A stretch of DNA of 64,000 bases, from the NCBI GenBank assembly GCA_003225055.1, contig QIAU01000132.1, forward strand, positions 1 to 64,000, given 5' to 3'. The notes beneath the pieces were generated by a model. It was given only the letters and a program-made list of their open reading frames with translations. It ran no database searches and had not been told where the DNA came from. The stretch comes from Acidobacteriota bacterium (GTDB lineage Bacteria > Acidobacteriota > Terriglobia > Terriglobales > Acidobacteriaceae). A program made the position numbers and the translations under genes. Position 1 is the first letter of the stretch. Every line of letters starts with the position of its first letter. Below, in pieces: positions 36,257-44,543 of this stretch.

Positions 36257-37662
36257 TGCGCCCAATCCTCGACTTGGCGAACCACACGTTCTTCGTTTAC
36301 TACCTTCTTTCCAATGTCATCTACCTGGTGCTGCTCGTCACCGCGCTCGCCAAGAACACCTTGCATCGTTACCGCCTGGCTAGCTTGCGTCTGGAAGGGC
36401 TGAAAAGCTCGCCTTTTACCCCGCCTATCACGCTAGTGGTCCCGGCGCATAACGAGCAAAACTTCATCGTGGACAGCGTCCGCTCTCTGCTGACGCTCGA
36501 CTACCCGGAACTCGAAGTGGTCGTGGTCAACGACGGCTCGCGCGACAACACGCTGGAAGCGCTAAAGCGGGCTTTCGAATTGCGTCCGGCCCGTCTTCTC
36601 TACATTCCCGATCTTCCCAGCGCTCCCGTAAAGGCGATCTACAACAGTTGGAGCGAGCCTCGCCTGCTGGTTCTGGACAAGGACTCGGCGGGAAGTAAGG
36701 CTGACGCTATCAATGCCGGGCTGAATCTGGCTACTAGCCCGTATGTTTGCGTGGTCGATGCAGATTCAATTCTGGAGAAAGAGTCGCTGCTGCGTATTAT
36801 GGCGGGAGTCTTCTCCGACCCGAGCCGTGTGGTGGCCGTGGGCGGAATTGTGCGCGTACTCAATGGTTGCCGGGTGGAGCACGGAGAACTCGAACAGGTG
36901 CGCCTCCCAAAACGTGGCATCGAGGTTCTCCAGGTAATCGAATATCTGCGCGCTTTCCTGATCGGCCGCGAAGCCTGGGCTCACTTCAATGCATTGCCCA
37001 TCATCTCCGGAGCGTTCGGAATCTTTCGCAAGGATCTGCTGAAAAAGGTGGGCGGCTTTCGTGCACGCGCCATTGGGGAAGACCTGGATTTGGTGGTGCG
37101 TTTGCATCGCCACCTGCAAGAGCAGAATCAGCCCTATCACATCACCTTTATTCCCGATCCAACCTGCTGGACGGAAGTGCCGTTTGATTTGAGGTCGCTG
37201 GCGCGGCAACGAGCGCGTTGGCACAAGGGTCTCCTGGACACGCTATGGCCCAACCGCGACATGCTCTTCAACCCGCGCTACGGCCGGGTCGGTTTGCTGA
37301 TTCTGCCCTACATGTGGCTCTTTGAACTGTTCGCACCAGTCGTGGAGTTCACCGGTTACGCGAGCATCATTGCGGCGGCGATCCTTGGCCTGCTGAGCCG
37401 GCAGTTCCTGCTGCTATTCCTCGTCTTTGGATACGCTTTCGCCACGCTCATCTCCATCGGTTCGGTCCTGCTGGAAGAGATGACGTACCGTCGCTACAGC
37501 GACTGGCGGGAAGTCGCCCGCCTCCTCCTCTACGCGATGGTCGAGCATTTCCCATACCGGCAGTTGACCATGATCTGGCGGCTGCAGGGTTTGTGGCAGT
37601 ATCTGCGTGGGGACCTGAAGTGGCGCGAGATGAAGCGCGTCGGAACGGGCGCCGGAGCCTGA
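36256..37662 (+). CDS. Membrane glycosyltransferase family 2 (processive, PgaC-like)
   Basis: The ATG at 36256 shares one base with the preceding stop (TGATG). The N-terminal helix is FFVYYLLSNVIYLVLLVTA. The GT-A domain has PITLVVPAHNEQNFIVDSV, VVVNDGSRDN and CVVDADSILEKESLL. AIGEDLDLVVRLHR and RQRARWHKG, the QxxRW-type product-binding motif of processive synthases, follow. C-terminal helices come after it (IIAAAILGLLSRQFLLLFLV). 468 residues. It most resembles poly-GlcNAc or hyaluronan-type synthases; the polymer is unknown. Confidence 0.85.
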   Translation: MRPILDLANHTFFVYYLLSNVIYLVLLVTALAKNTLHRYRLASLRLEGLKSSPFTPPITLVVPAHNEQNFIVDSVRSLLTLDYPELEVVVVNDGSRDNTLEALKRAFELRPARLLYIPDLPSAPVKAIYNSWSEPRLLVLDKDSAGSKADAINAGLNLATSPYVCVVDADSILEKESLLRIMAGVFSDPSRVVAVGGIVRVLNGCRVEHGELEQVRLPKRGIEVLQVIEYLRAFLIGREAWAHFNALPIISGAFGIFRKDLLKKVGGFRARAIGEDLDLVVRLHRHLQEQNQPYHITFIPDPTCWTEVPFDLRSLARQRARWHKGLLDTLWPNRDMLFNPRYGRVGLLILPYMWLFELFAPVVEFTGYASIIAAAILGLLSRQFLLLFLVFGYAFATLISIGSVLLEEMTYRRYSDWREVARLLLYAMVEHFPYRQLTMIWRLQGLWQYLRGDLKWREMKRVGTGAGA

Positions 37663-37792
37663 CGGTGCGGGTGAGAGAGTGGGTAGTGGTCCGTCATTAG
37701 TCTGGCCGCTCGGGACTAGTTAGCCACTAACCACAGATACCCGGAAAGCCCCCCTGAGTTCACAATCGGAATCGTTCTCTCCGGGTGCAGGG

Positions 37793-38173
37793 TTACCTCG
37801 CGAGCAGGAAAACTCCAGCGGCCACAAACACGGCAGATGTCCAGCGGCGCCGGTCCACTCTCTCTTTGAGAAAAATGCGGGCTGCAAAAACGTTCGCCAC
37901 AAAGGTGAGGGAAGCAGCTGCTGGACCCACCAAGCTCACGTCATTCCATGATAAAGCAAACAGCAGGCTATAGAAGGCGACTGCCATACAACCGAGGCCA
38001 ACGAGAAACGTGCGGGTACGCAATAGGCGTCCCACTAACACCCGCGTTCCCAAGCGCCGCCGTAACTCGCCGACATCCCCGACCTTTTTCATGGCTCCCG
38101 AGAGGAGAACGTCGCCCGATGTGGAAGCCAGCACGACGGCGAGGACGGAGCACCACGTGTAGAGCTCTTTCAC
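37793..38173 (-). CDS. Half-size EamA/SMR-like membrane transporter (second of pair)
   Basis: From a GTG at 38173, preceded by GGGAGGG, the product is 126 residues with four predicted helices (VLAVVLASTSGDVLLSGAMK, FLVGLGCMAVAFYSLLFALS, VSLVGPAAASLTFVANVFAA, WTSAVFVAAGVFLLA). The start overlaps the stop of the partner gene (GTGA). Such half-EamA pairs, like ArnE/ArnF, form heterodimers that flip lipid-linked sugars. It lies downstream of hpnJ on one transcript. Confidence 0.8.
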   Translation of the reverse strand: MKELYTWCSVLAVVLASTSGDVLLSGAMKKVGDVGELRRRLGTRVLVGRLLRTRTFLVGLGCMAVAFYSLLFALSWNDVSLVGPAAASLTFVANVFAARIFLKERVDRRRWTSAVFVAAGVFLLAR

Positions 38174-38619
38174 CCCTGCCCTCCCGTCGAGACGGTCTCG
38201 GGTTCGCACTCCATCTGCGGCCGCGAACCGTGCCCACGATGATGCTTCGTCAGTTCCGGGCCGCCGGCAACAAACCCCACCCCGGTTGTGATCAATACGA
38301 TTCCCAACCAGCGGGCGGTATGGATGTGCTCATGCAACTGGTACTGGGCAGTGAACGCCAGCAAAACGTAGCCAAGCGAAGTCGCCGGCAAGACGTAAGT
38401 CAGGTCAGCCCAGGAGAGCGCAGTCATGTAGCAGGCGAAGAAAGTCAGCAGGAAAAGGATACCAAGCGCGACCGAGGGGTTCAGGATGGCCAGGATGACA
38501 TGCGGAACGTTCCCCAGGGAGATGTTACCCACTTGCTTCATGCCGCGGGAAAGCAGGGAATCGCCCATCGCCGAGAAGACAGTTATGCCGGCCAGGACTA
38601 AGTACTTGCGCAGACTCAC
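38170..38619 (-). CDS. Half-size EamA/SMR-like membrane transporter (first of pair)
   Basis: This 149-residue protein has a GTG start overlapping the hpnJ stop (GTGA). Four helices are seen (LVLAGITVFSAMGDSLLSRG, ILFLLTFFACYMTALSWADL, YVLPATSLGYVLLAFTAQYQ, WLGIVLITTGVGFVAGG), followed by a His/Arg-rich tail. It shares the helix pattern and the GD.LLS.GMK/VG motif with the next gene, so the two are paralogous halves. A heterodimer moving a hopanoid or lipid-linked intermediate is an inference from linkage. Confidence 0.8.
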   Translation of the reverse strand: MSLRKYLVLAGITVFSAMGDSLLSRGMKQVGNISLGNVPHVILAILNPSVALGILFLLTFFACYMTALSWADLTYVLPATSLGYVLLAFTAQYQLHEHIHTARWLGIVLITTGVGFVAGGPELTKHHRGHGSRPQMECEPETVSTGGQG

Positions 38620-40109
38620 ATGGCTCCCGAAGCGTTGACGGGTTCGACCGGTTCGGGAGCCTGGGCTGTGACCTTGGCCTTCTGTTTGACCAACTTGTTG
38701 CGCATGGAGCGCACCTTGAGGAAGGTCTTGGCTTCTTTGTAAAGACGTTTGCGCTCACCGCCGTGAAAAACCGCCTTCTTCAGGATCCGGAACACGGCCT
38801 TGGGACGGAAATAATACTCATCGTAGAAGCGGTGCACTGAAGCCAGGATCTGGTCGGCGGGCAAACCCGGGTACTGAATGTGTGCCAGTTGATGGCCGCC
38901 CTCGTCCACCATCTTGCTGCCGCTCACCATAAAGCCGTTCTTCACGGCGTAGTCATAGAGCTCGGTGCCAGGATAGGCATGTGCCACCGAAACCTGAATG
39001 GTTTCTACATCGAGTTCCTTGGCAAAAGCGATGGTGTTGTTAATGGTCTGGCGAGTTTCACCCGGCAAACCAAGTATGAAATCGCCGTGAATTACCAGCC
39101 CGAGCTTGTGGCAGTCTTTGGTGAACTGGTGAGCGCGCTCGACGGTGGCCCCCTTTTTGATGTTCTTGAGAATCTGCGCATCGCCAGACTCGAAGCCTAC
39201 GATCAGCAACCGGCACCCCCCTTCCTTCATGGCCTTCAGGGTTTCGTAGTCGGTGGTGACGCGCGAAGTGCATGACCAGGTCAGGTTAAGCGGCTTCAAC
39301 TTGGCGCAAAGCTCTAGGGTACGAGCCTTCTGGATATTGAAGGTATCGTCGTCGAAGAAGAATTCTTTGACATTCGGCCAGTATTGTTTGGCCTTGGCCA
39401 TCTCGCTAGCCACATCATCGCTGGAACGTTTGCGCCAGGGATGGCCGCTCAGAGTCTGCGGCCACAAGCAGAAGGTGCACTGAGCCGGACAGCCACGCGT
39501 GGTGTAGAGGGAAACATAGGGGTTCAGCAGGAATGGAACGTTGTAGCGGGTGACGTCAAGGTCCCGCTTGTAAACATCGGTGACATGCGGCAGAGAATCC
39601 AGATCCTGGACTTGCGGAGCGTCGGGATTGTGAACCACCCGTCCGTCCTCGAGATACGAGACACCCAGGATTTCTTCGAGTGACTTGCCATGGGCATAGT
39701 CGACAACCGCGTAATCAAATTCTTTGCGGCAAACGAAATCAATGGCCGAACAGTCGCGTAAGGACTTCTCGGGAAGCACGCTGACGTGTGGCCCGACGAA
39801 GGCAATCTTTATCCCCGGATTGGCCTTCTTGATGGCCTGGGCCAAACGGATATCGCCCGGAAACCCTGGCGTGCTGGTGAACAGTACCAGGAACTCATAC
39901 CGGTTGGCGATGTCGATTGTGTCCTCGGTCGAAACGTAATGAGGCGGAGCGTCCAAGAGCCGCGCTCCCTCTAGCATTCCCGCCGGATAAGCCAGCCACA
40001 CCGGATACCAGTAGGACTCAATCTCGCGGGTAGCCGGCCAACGCGAGCCCGCCCCGCCGTCGAAATTTTCAAAGGACGGAGGATTCAGGAACAGTGTTTT
40101 CAATGGCAT
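38616..40109 (-). CDS. hpnJ: Hopanoid B12-binding radical SAM protein HpnJ
   Basis: This 497-residue protein has an N-terminal cobalamin-binding-like domain (about 60-170, VLFTSTPGFPGDIRLAQ and AFVGPHVSVLP). A radical SAM domain follows with cluster cysteines 207, 211 and 214 (RGCPAQCTFCLWPQTLSG). HPWRKRSSDDVASEM and GFESGDAQILKNIKKG fit the HpnJ family. HpnJ contributes to forming the cyclitol ether head group of composite hopanoids. It lies 2.4 kb from hpnE, on the opposite strand, leading the EamA pair. Confidence 0.88.
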   Translation of the reverse strand: MPLKTLFLNPPSFENFDGGAGSRWPATREIESYWYPVWLAYPAGMLEGARLLDAPPHYVSTEDTIDIANRYEFLVLFTSTPGFPGDIRLAQAIKKANPGIKIAFVGPHVSVLPEKSLRDCSAIDFVCRKEFDYAVVDYAHGKSLEEILGVSYLEDGRVVHNPDAPQVQDLDSLPHVTDVYKRDLDVTRYNVPFLLNPYVSLYTTRGCPAQCTFCLWPQTLSGHPWRKRSSDDVASEMAKAKQYWPNVKEFFFDDDTFNIQKARTLELCAKLKPLNLTWSCTSRVTTDYETLKAMKEGGCRLLIVGFESGDAQILKNIKKGATVERAHQFTKDCHKLGLVIHGDFILGLPGETRQTINNTIAFAKELDVETIQVSVAHAYPGTELYDYAVKNGFMVSGSKMVDEGGHQLAHIQYPGLPADQILASVHRFYDEYYFRPKAVFRILKKAVFHGGERKRLYKEAKTFLKVRSMRNKLVKQKAKVTAQAPEPVEPVNASGAM

Positions 40110-40306
40110 ATAAGATATCGCGCTATAGTAACACCCACCCGCAGATTACGGAACTTACCCGGTTATCGCTTTTGGGTACACCTTCGCGCTTCTCTCTCAA
40201 GAGTATAAGGCGCGCAGCAGATTGGCCCTGCGCCTTTACGCCGAACGCACACTTTTAGGGGGTGGAAGGCGGTTAAGGGCAGTGGGCGGGAAACCACCCG
40301 AGTATC

Positions 40307-41617
40307 TTACTTCCCGCTGAGCGCCCACTGCTCCAACTCGCCGGTATGGCGAAGCAACTCGACTCTTGCCTTGTCGAGCGCCAGGTTCGCGTCGATCAGT
40401 GCATTGTAGCTCTGCTCTACTTTGCTGCGCGCGTCCTGCTCTTCACGCAGCGTCCCGGTTTCGGTCTGCACTCGTACTTGTGCGGCTTCCAACTCCGACT
40501 GTGCCAAGTCGTATTGGAGCTGCGCGACTTCGACCGATGCTGCCAGTTGCTCGACTATGCGCTGCAAGCGCAGAGTCTCGAGCGAGACTTTCTGTTTTGC
40601 CTCTTCTGCCTGCCTGGTGCTGCGGATCGCCTCGGCCTTGGCTTCAGCGGCACGAGCTCGTTGCACGGGATCAAAGAATGGTAGGCGAAAGACCAGCCCG
40701 CCGCTCGCGTTGTGATGCTGGAAGTTTCTGATGTACACATCGTAGTTGTTGAAGTTGGCCAGCAGCGCGTATTGTGCGGCGAAATCCACCGACGGGAGCA
40801 ATGATTTGTACTCTGCCTCCGCGTGGAACCGCTTGGCGATGGCTTGCTGCTCGGCGGCCTTGACCGCGGGATTCACCTCCACGGCCTTGCGGGCGAGGTC
40901 CTCATCCTGCTTGAACTCGGGAAGTGAAGGGATCGAGTTGGGATCAGTTCCCAGCTCTTCGGCGGGCAATCCGGTGAGCTGCGCCAAGTGTAAGCGCATG
41001 ACATCAGCCGATCCTTGAGCTTCGGCCGCGCGCATGCGCACGCGCGCGCTGGCCAGTTTGACCTTGTTCAGTTCCACCGGTTTATCCACTCCGGCTTGAA
41101 TGCGTTCCTGCTCGACCGCTTCCATCTTCTGATTGTTGCCCACTTCCGTTTTCAGCAGGTCCAGTTCCTGACTCCATTTGTTCAGCTCGACGTAAGTCAG
41201 CACCGCATCCTGGATGAGCCCGTCACGCTGATCCTGTCCTTGCCATCTGGCGGATTGATAGCCGGAATTCGCGGAGCGTACGAACGACTTCTGCGCCGGG
41301 CTGAATAGCGCCTGCTGCGACGTGACATTGAAGAGGGAGGGGGCGGCGTTTTCCAGGCTCAAGGGGAAGCCGTAGCTTCCCCCGATACCCGATCCCGACA
41401 CCAGGCGCGGCAAATACCCGTTGCGTGCCTCGCGGTAAGCCGCATAAGCGCGCGCCTGGTCGGGATCGGCCATTCCCGTCATTCCGCTGTGGCTGAGAGT
41501 GAGTTCCACGGCACGGCGCAAAGTGATCGTCTGGGCGGCAGTGCAGGTGGTTAACACCACGGTTAGGAGCGCGCAGGTGTGACGGCAGCGGAGAATGCGA
41601 CGGCAAATGAGCCTCAT
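40307..41617 (-). CDS. TolC-family outer-membrane efflux protein
   Basis: From the ATG at 41617 (GGGGTG upstream) the protein has a signal peptide ending TTCTAAQ. Two helical-hairpin OEP repeats follow: ELNKWSQELDLLKTEVGNNQ with RIQAGVDKPVELNKVKLASA, and KVSLETLRLQRIVEQLAASV with VQTETGTLREEQDARSKVEQ. Length is 436 residues. It is the last of three same-strand genes and forms the outer-membrane duct of a tripartite exporter. Confidence 0.88.
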   Translation of the reverse strand: MRLICRRILRCRHTCALLTVVLTTCTAAQTITLRRAVELTLSHSGMTGMADPDQARAYAAYREARNGYLPRLVSGSGIGGSYGFPLSLENAAPSLFNVTSQQALFSPAQKSFVRSANSGYQSARWQGQDQRDGLIQDAVLTYVELNKWSQELDLLKTEVGNNQKMEAVEQERIQAGVDKPVELNKVKLASARVRMRAAEAQGSADVMRLHLAQLTGLPAEELGTDPNSIPSLPEFKQDEDLARKAVEVNPAVKAAEQQAIAKRFHAEAEYKSLLPSVDFAAQYALLANFNNYDVYIRNFQHHNASGGLVFRLPFFDPVQRARAAEAKAEAIRSTRQAEEAKQKVSLETLRLQRIVEQLAASVEVAQLQYDLAQSELEAAQVRVQTETGTLREEQDARSKVEQSYNALIDANLALDKARVELLRHTGELEQWALSGK

Positions 41618-41698
41618 CTGGTTCACCCCGATAAGATGGTCCAAATAGAATCAGGCAATCTGTTGCAATCTACAAAGGCGAACTTTGCGAGGCGCGTT

Positions 41699-42667
41699 CT
41701 ACCGGCTGACCCGCTCGAGGGCTTGCCGGGCGCTGGAAAATCCGCTGGCAAGCGCGAGGGCGGCGGTGTACTCCTGGGCGGCGCCCAGCTTGTCACCTTG
41801 CTTCTCCAACGCCGTCCCCAGGACGTAGTGCGCCTTGAACATGGGAGACTTTTCGGTGGCGGAGTTGGACAGAATGTACCGACGCGCAAATTGCGCCGCA
41901 GTGCGTGCGTTGCGGTTTGTACGCAGCAGAATCTCCGCGCATTCGACCAGAACTTCATTCTGCGCGGTTCGCGCGTTGGCGGCTTCCTCCAGCGCCTGTT
42001 CCATGTTCTCCAGGCGGTGGATGTGCTTGTAGAAGAGCGCCAGATTCAGCCAGTCGTTGGCATTGCCCTGGCTGTCCCGGATGGCAGCGCGGTACTCGTT
42101 TTCCGCAGTGATCTGGTCTTTATTCTTCTCGGCAATTCGGCCGTTTATGTAGTGAGCCTTGGCTTGCGAAACAGAACTCAGCGCGGCGGCTTGGGAGCGC
42201 GCCTTATCCTGTCCTCCGCCCACCATCCCTGGGGCATCCAGATAGAACTCAGCCAGATCGGCTCGCGCATCCACGCTTCTTGGATTCAACTGCACGGCGC
42301 GTTCGAATTCGCGACGCACCTTGCCCGCCAGGCTGGCGGCGGAAAAGGGATTCACACGGTCGGCTTTTTCGCCGTAGGCGCGTCCTAACCACAGGTGGTA
42401 ATCACTGTTTTCAGAGGCGAGCGCTACGGATTTCTCGCAAGCGGAGATAGCCCGGTCCCAGTCTGCCAGGGCGAAATAGGCGCGGCAGAGATAGTGGTAG
42501 GAAGCAGCGTCATTAGGCGAAGACTTCAGTTGGGCCTGGAGCGACGCTATGGCGTCGTCGACGCGGCCGGCCGCCAGAAGGTCGCCCGAGGAGGCGGCCG
42601 CCTGGGTTGCGGGCAACAGCAAGACGAACAGAATACTTAAAGCGACCGATTTCACAACCGACCACAT
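41699..42667 (-). CDS. Exported TPR-repeat protein
   Basis: A signal peptide (SVALSILFVLLLPATQAAA) precedes several TPR units (LLAAGRVDDAIASLQAQLKS, YHYLCRAYFALADWDRAISA, LNLALFYKHIHRLENMEQAL, AHYVLGTALEKQGDKLGAAQ). 322 residues. It starts two bases after the adaptor gene stops, and the TolC-like gene follows. It is probably a periplasmic partner of the exporter; its role is not known. Confidence 0.82.
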   Translation of the reverse strand: MWSVVKSVALSILFVLLLPATQAAASSGDLLAAGRVDDAIASLQAQLKSSPNDAASYHYLCRAYFALADWDRAISACEKSVALASENSDYHLWLGRAYGEKADRVNPFSAASLAGKVRREFERAVQLNPRSVDARADLAEFYLDAPGMVGGGQDKARSQAAALSSVSQAKAHYINGRIAEKNKDQITAENEYRAAIRDSQGNANDWLNLALFYKHIHRLENMEQALEEAANARTAQNEVLVECAEILLRTNRNARTAAQFARRYILSNSATEKSPMFKAHYVLGTALEKQGDKLGAAQEYTAALALASGFSSARQALERVSR

Positions 42668-42669
42668 GG

Positions 42670-43917
42670 TTAATAAACCACCTTCACGGGTTGTCCATCG
42701 CGCATGGGCTTGTTATTAAGGGGACCCAAGGCGAGAAGATCTTTGTCGCTCAAACCGCCGGTGACCTCTACCTGGGTGAGATTAGAAAGCGCGGTCTCGA
42801 CCTCGCGGCGGTGCAGCTCGTCGTCCGCGATACGGTAAACATAGGGCTTGCTGGCGTCCATGCGAACCGCCTCCCGAGGAGCAATCAACACGTTCTCATG
42901 CTCGGCGGTGATCAGCTCTACGGTAACGTTCGTATTAGGCAGCAGCTTGCCGTCAGTGTTATCCAACTGGGTCGTGATTTCACCCACATTGCGGGTGCCA
43001 AAAAGCTCGATCGTCGAGGGTCTGGCGGCCACGGAGCTTCTCCAGACGCGGCCCGGCAGCCCGTCCCATTTCACTTCGATCTTCTGACCTGGCGCCAGCC
43101 GTCCTACATCGGGCTCATCCACAAAGGCACGCAGCCTGACCTTGGAAAGGTCGGCCTCCTCAAGCAGCAACTGGCCCGGGGAGACGTAGTTGCCCTGCTG
43201 TACCGGCAGGGCGTAGACAACGCCATCGAAGGGGGCGCGGATGTTGGACTTGCTCAGGATATCCTGGGCGGCATCGTAGGCCGCCTGCGCCTCGCTCTGC
43301 TGGGCTTCTACTTTGGCGACTTCCGGCGGGGAGTAACGAGCTTTCCGTTTCTGTTCCAGCAGGTTCAGGTTGGCCAGCGCCGTGTTGTATTCGGCTTCGG
43401 CGGCGCGTACTTCGCCAGCAGAGGCAGCACCGTCTTTTTGCAGGCGTTCGAAGGCGTCCAGGTTCCGTTGGGCATTATCGCGATCCGCTTGAGCTTTGAC
43501 GAGTTGGGCATCCGTGGTGAGCACCTCTTCGCGGGTACCGCCGTGGGTCACAGCGTGGATGTCGGCTTGGGCGCCACGAAGTTGCGCGATGGCCTTGGCT
43601 GCGGATGTGCGGGCTTCGGCATCATCGAGCTGCATCAGCAGTTGCCCACGCTTGACCTGTTGCCCTTCTTTCACCAGGATGCGTTTGATCGTCGTGGCAA
43701 CCGGGGAGTGGGCTTCGAAATTCTGGATGGGTTCGATCTTCCCGTTGGTGGAAATCAGGCTGCGAATGCGCCCGCGCACCACCCCGGCCGCCCGCACCGG
43801 GATGATATCGCCCCGCATGGAGTTGAAGGCGGCCAACAAAACCACAGCAGCCACGATGGCAGCGGCTATGATCCACCACCGGTTGCGCGCAAAGAAACTG
43901 GAATACTCTCGGTGCAA
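42670..43917 (-). CDS. Efflux periplasmic adaptor (HlyD/MFP family)
   Basis: A TTG start follows AAAGGA at five bases. One N-terminal membrane anchor (WWIIAAAIVAAVVLLAAF) is followed by a barrel-sandwich lipoyl domain (ISTNGKIEPIQNFEAHSPVA and IKRILVKEGQQVKRGQLLMQ). A coiled-coil hairpin and a C-terminal beta-barrel come next (SNIRAPFDGVVYALPVQQGN). 415 residues, MacA-like. No ABC or RND pump gene is adjacent, so the inner-membrane partner must be elsewhere. Confidence 0.88.
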   Translation of the reverse strand: MHREYSSFFARNRWWIIAAAIVAAVVLLAAFNSMRGDIIPVRAAGVVRGRIRSLISTNGKIEPIQNFEAHSPVATTIKRILVKEGQQVKRGQLLMQLDDAEARTSAAKAIAQLRGAQADIHAVTHGGTREEVLTTDAQLVKAQADRDNAQRNLDAFERLQKDGAASAGEVRAAEAEYNTALANLNLLEQKRKARYSPPEVAKVEAQQSEAQAAYDAAQDILSKSNIRAPFDGVVYALPVQQGNYVSPGQLLLEEADLSKVRLRAFVDEPDVGRLAPGQKIEVKWDGLPGRVWRSSVAARPSTIELFGTRNVGEITTQLDNTDGKLLPNTNVTVELITAEHENVLIAPREAVRMDASKPYVYRIADDELHRREVETALSNLTQVEVTGGLSDKDLLALGPLNNKPMRDGQPVKVVY

Positions 43918-44086
43918 AGTCGTCCTTTAGGCTTAACGCCTAGCTTGTAAGTTAACACCGTATGCGCGGCGGCAGGCGCTACTAACTTGATTACGGCCTT
44001 ATAGTTGGATGCACCAAGGTTATTTGCGGACCGAAAATTTCCGGCCTTTGGGGTGTTCAAATACCTGTCATGGTTACAATGGTGGC

Positions 44087-44485
44087 ATGGCCAAATCGCC
44101 GCGCTACACGCCGGAGCACGCCAAGGCGGGACTGGACGCGCGCTTCCCCGAAATAGAAACTTGGCCCAACCAGTTTCCCGGATATGAAATCGTGGTCGAC
44201 GACCCGGAGTTCACCTCCGTCTGTCCCAAAACCGGACTGCCCGACTTCGGCACGGTCACCATCCGCTACATGCCGGACACGCAATGTCTGGAACTGAAAT
44301 CGTTAAAGGAATACTTGCAGTTCTATCGCAACCTGGGAATCTTTCAGGAGAATATCGTCAACCGTGTGCTCGAAGATGTGGTGCGCTCGGCCAAGCCAGT
44401 CTGGGCGGAAGTGAAAGGCGAGTTTCGCCCGCGCGGAGGCATTTCCTCCGTAGTAGTAGCGAAGTGGCCCCGACCCAAAAACTGA
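44087..44485 (+). CDS. queF: NADPH-dependent 7-cyano-7-deazaguanine reductase
   Basis: This enzyme reduces preQ0 to preQ1 in queuosine synthesis. From the ATG at 44087 the product is 132 residues, the unimodular QueF type. The catalytic Cys46 sits in FTSVCPKTGLPDFGTVTIRY, and the QueF signature is LELKSLKEYLQFYRN. No preQ1 riboswitch was recognised in the 170 bases upstream. No other queuosine gene is in the window. Confidence 0.94.
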   Translation: MAKSPRYTPEHAKAGLDARFPEIETWPNQFPGYEIVVDDPEFTSVCPKTGLPDFGTVTIRYMPDTQCLELKSLKEYLQFYRNLGIFQENIVNRVLEDVVRSAKPVWAEVKGEFRPRGGISSVVVAKWPRPKN

Positions 44486-44543
44486 TCGATTCTCCCGGCC
44501 GGTGCGCAAGCCCTGACGCCGAGCATGCTATATTCCCACCCGC

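Noticed and set aside
42607-43950. 447-codon plus-strand frame opposite the adaptor gene
   Set aside because: No domain recognised; the minus strand has a clear HlyD/MFP protein with anchor and ribosome site.
43918-44086. preQ1 riboswitch upstream of queF
   Set aside because: No H-type pseudoknot pattern with the characteristic A-rich tail was found; the gap has no clear structure.
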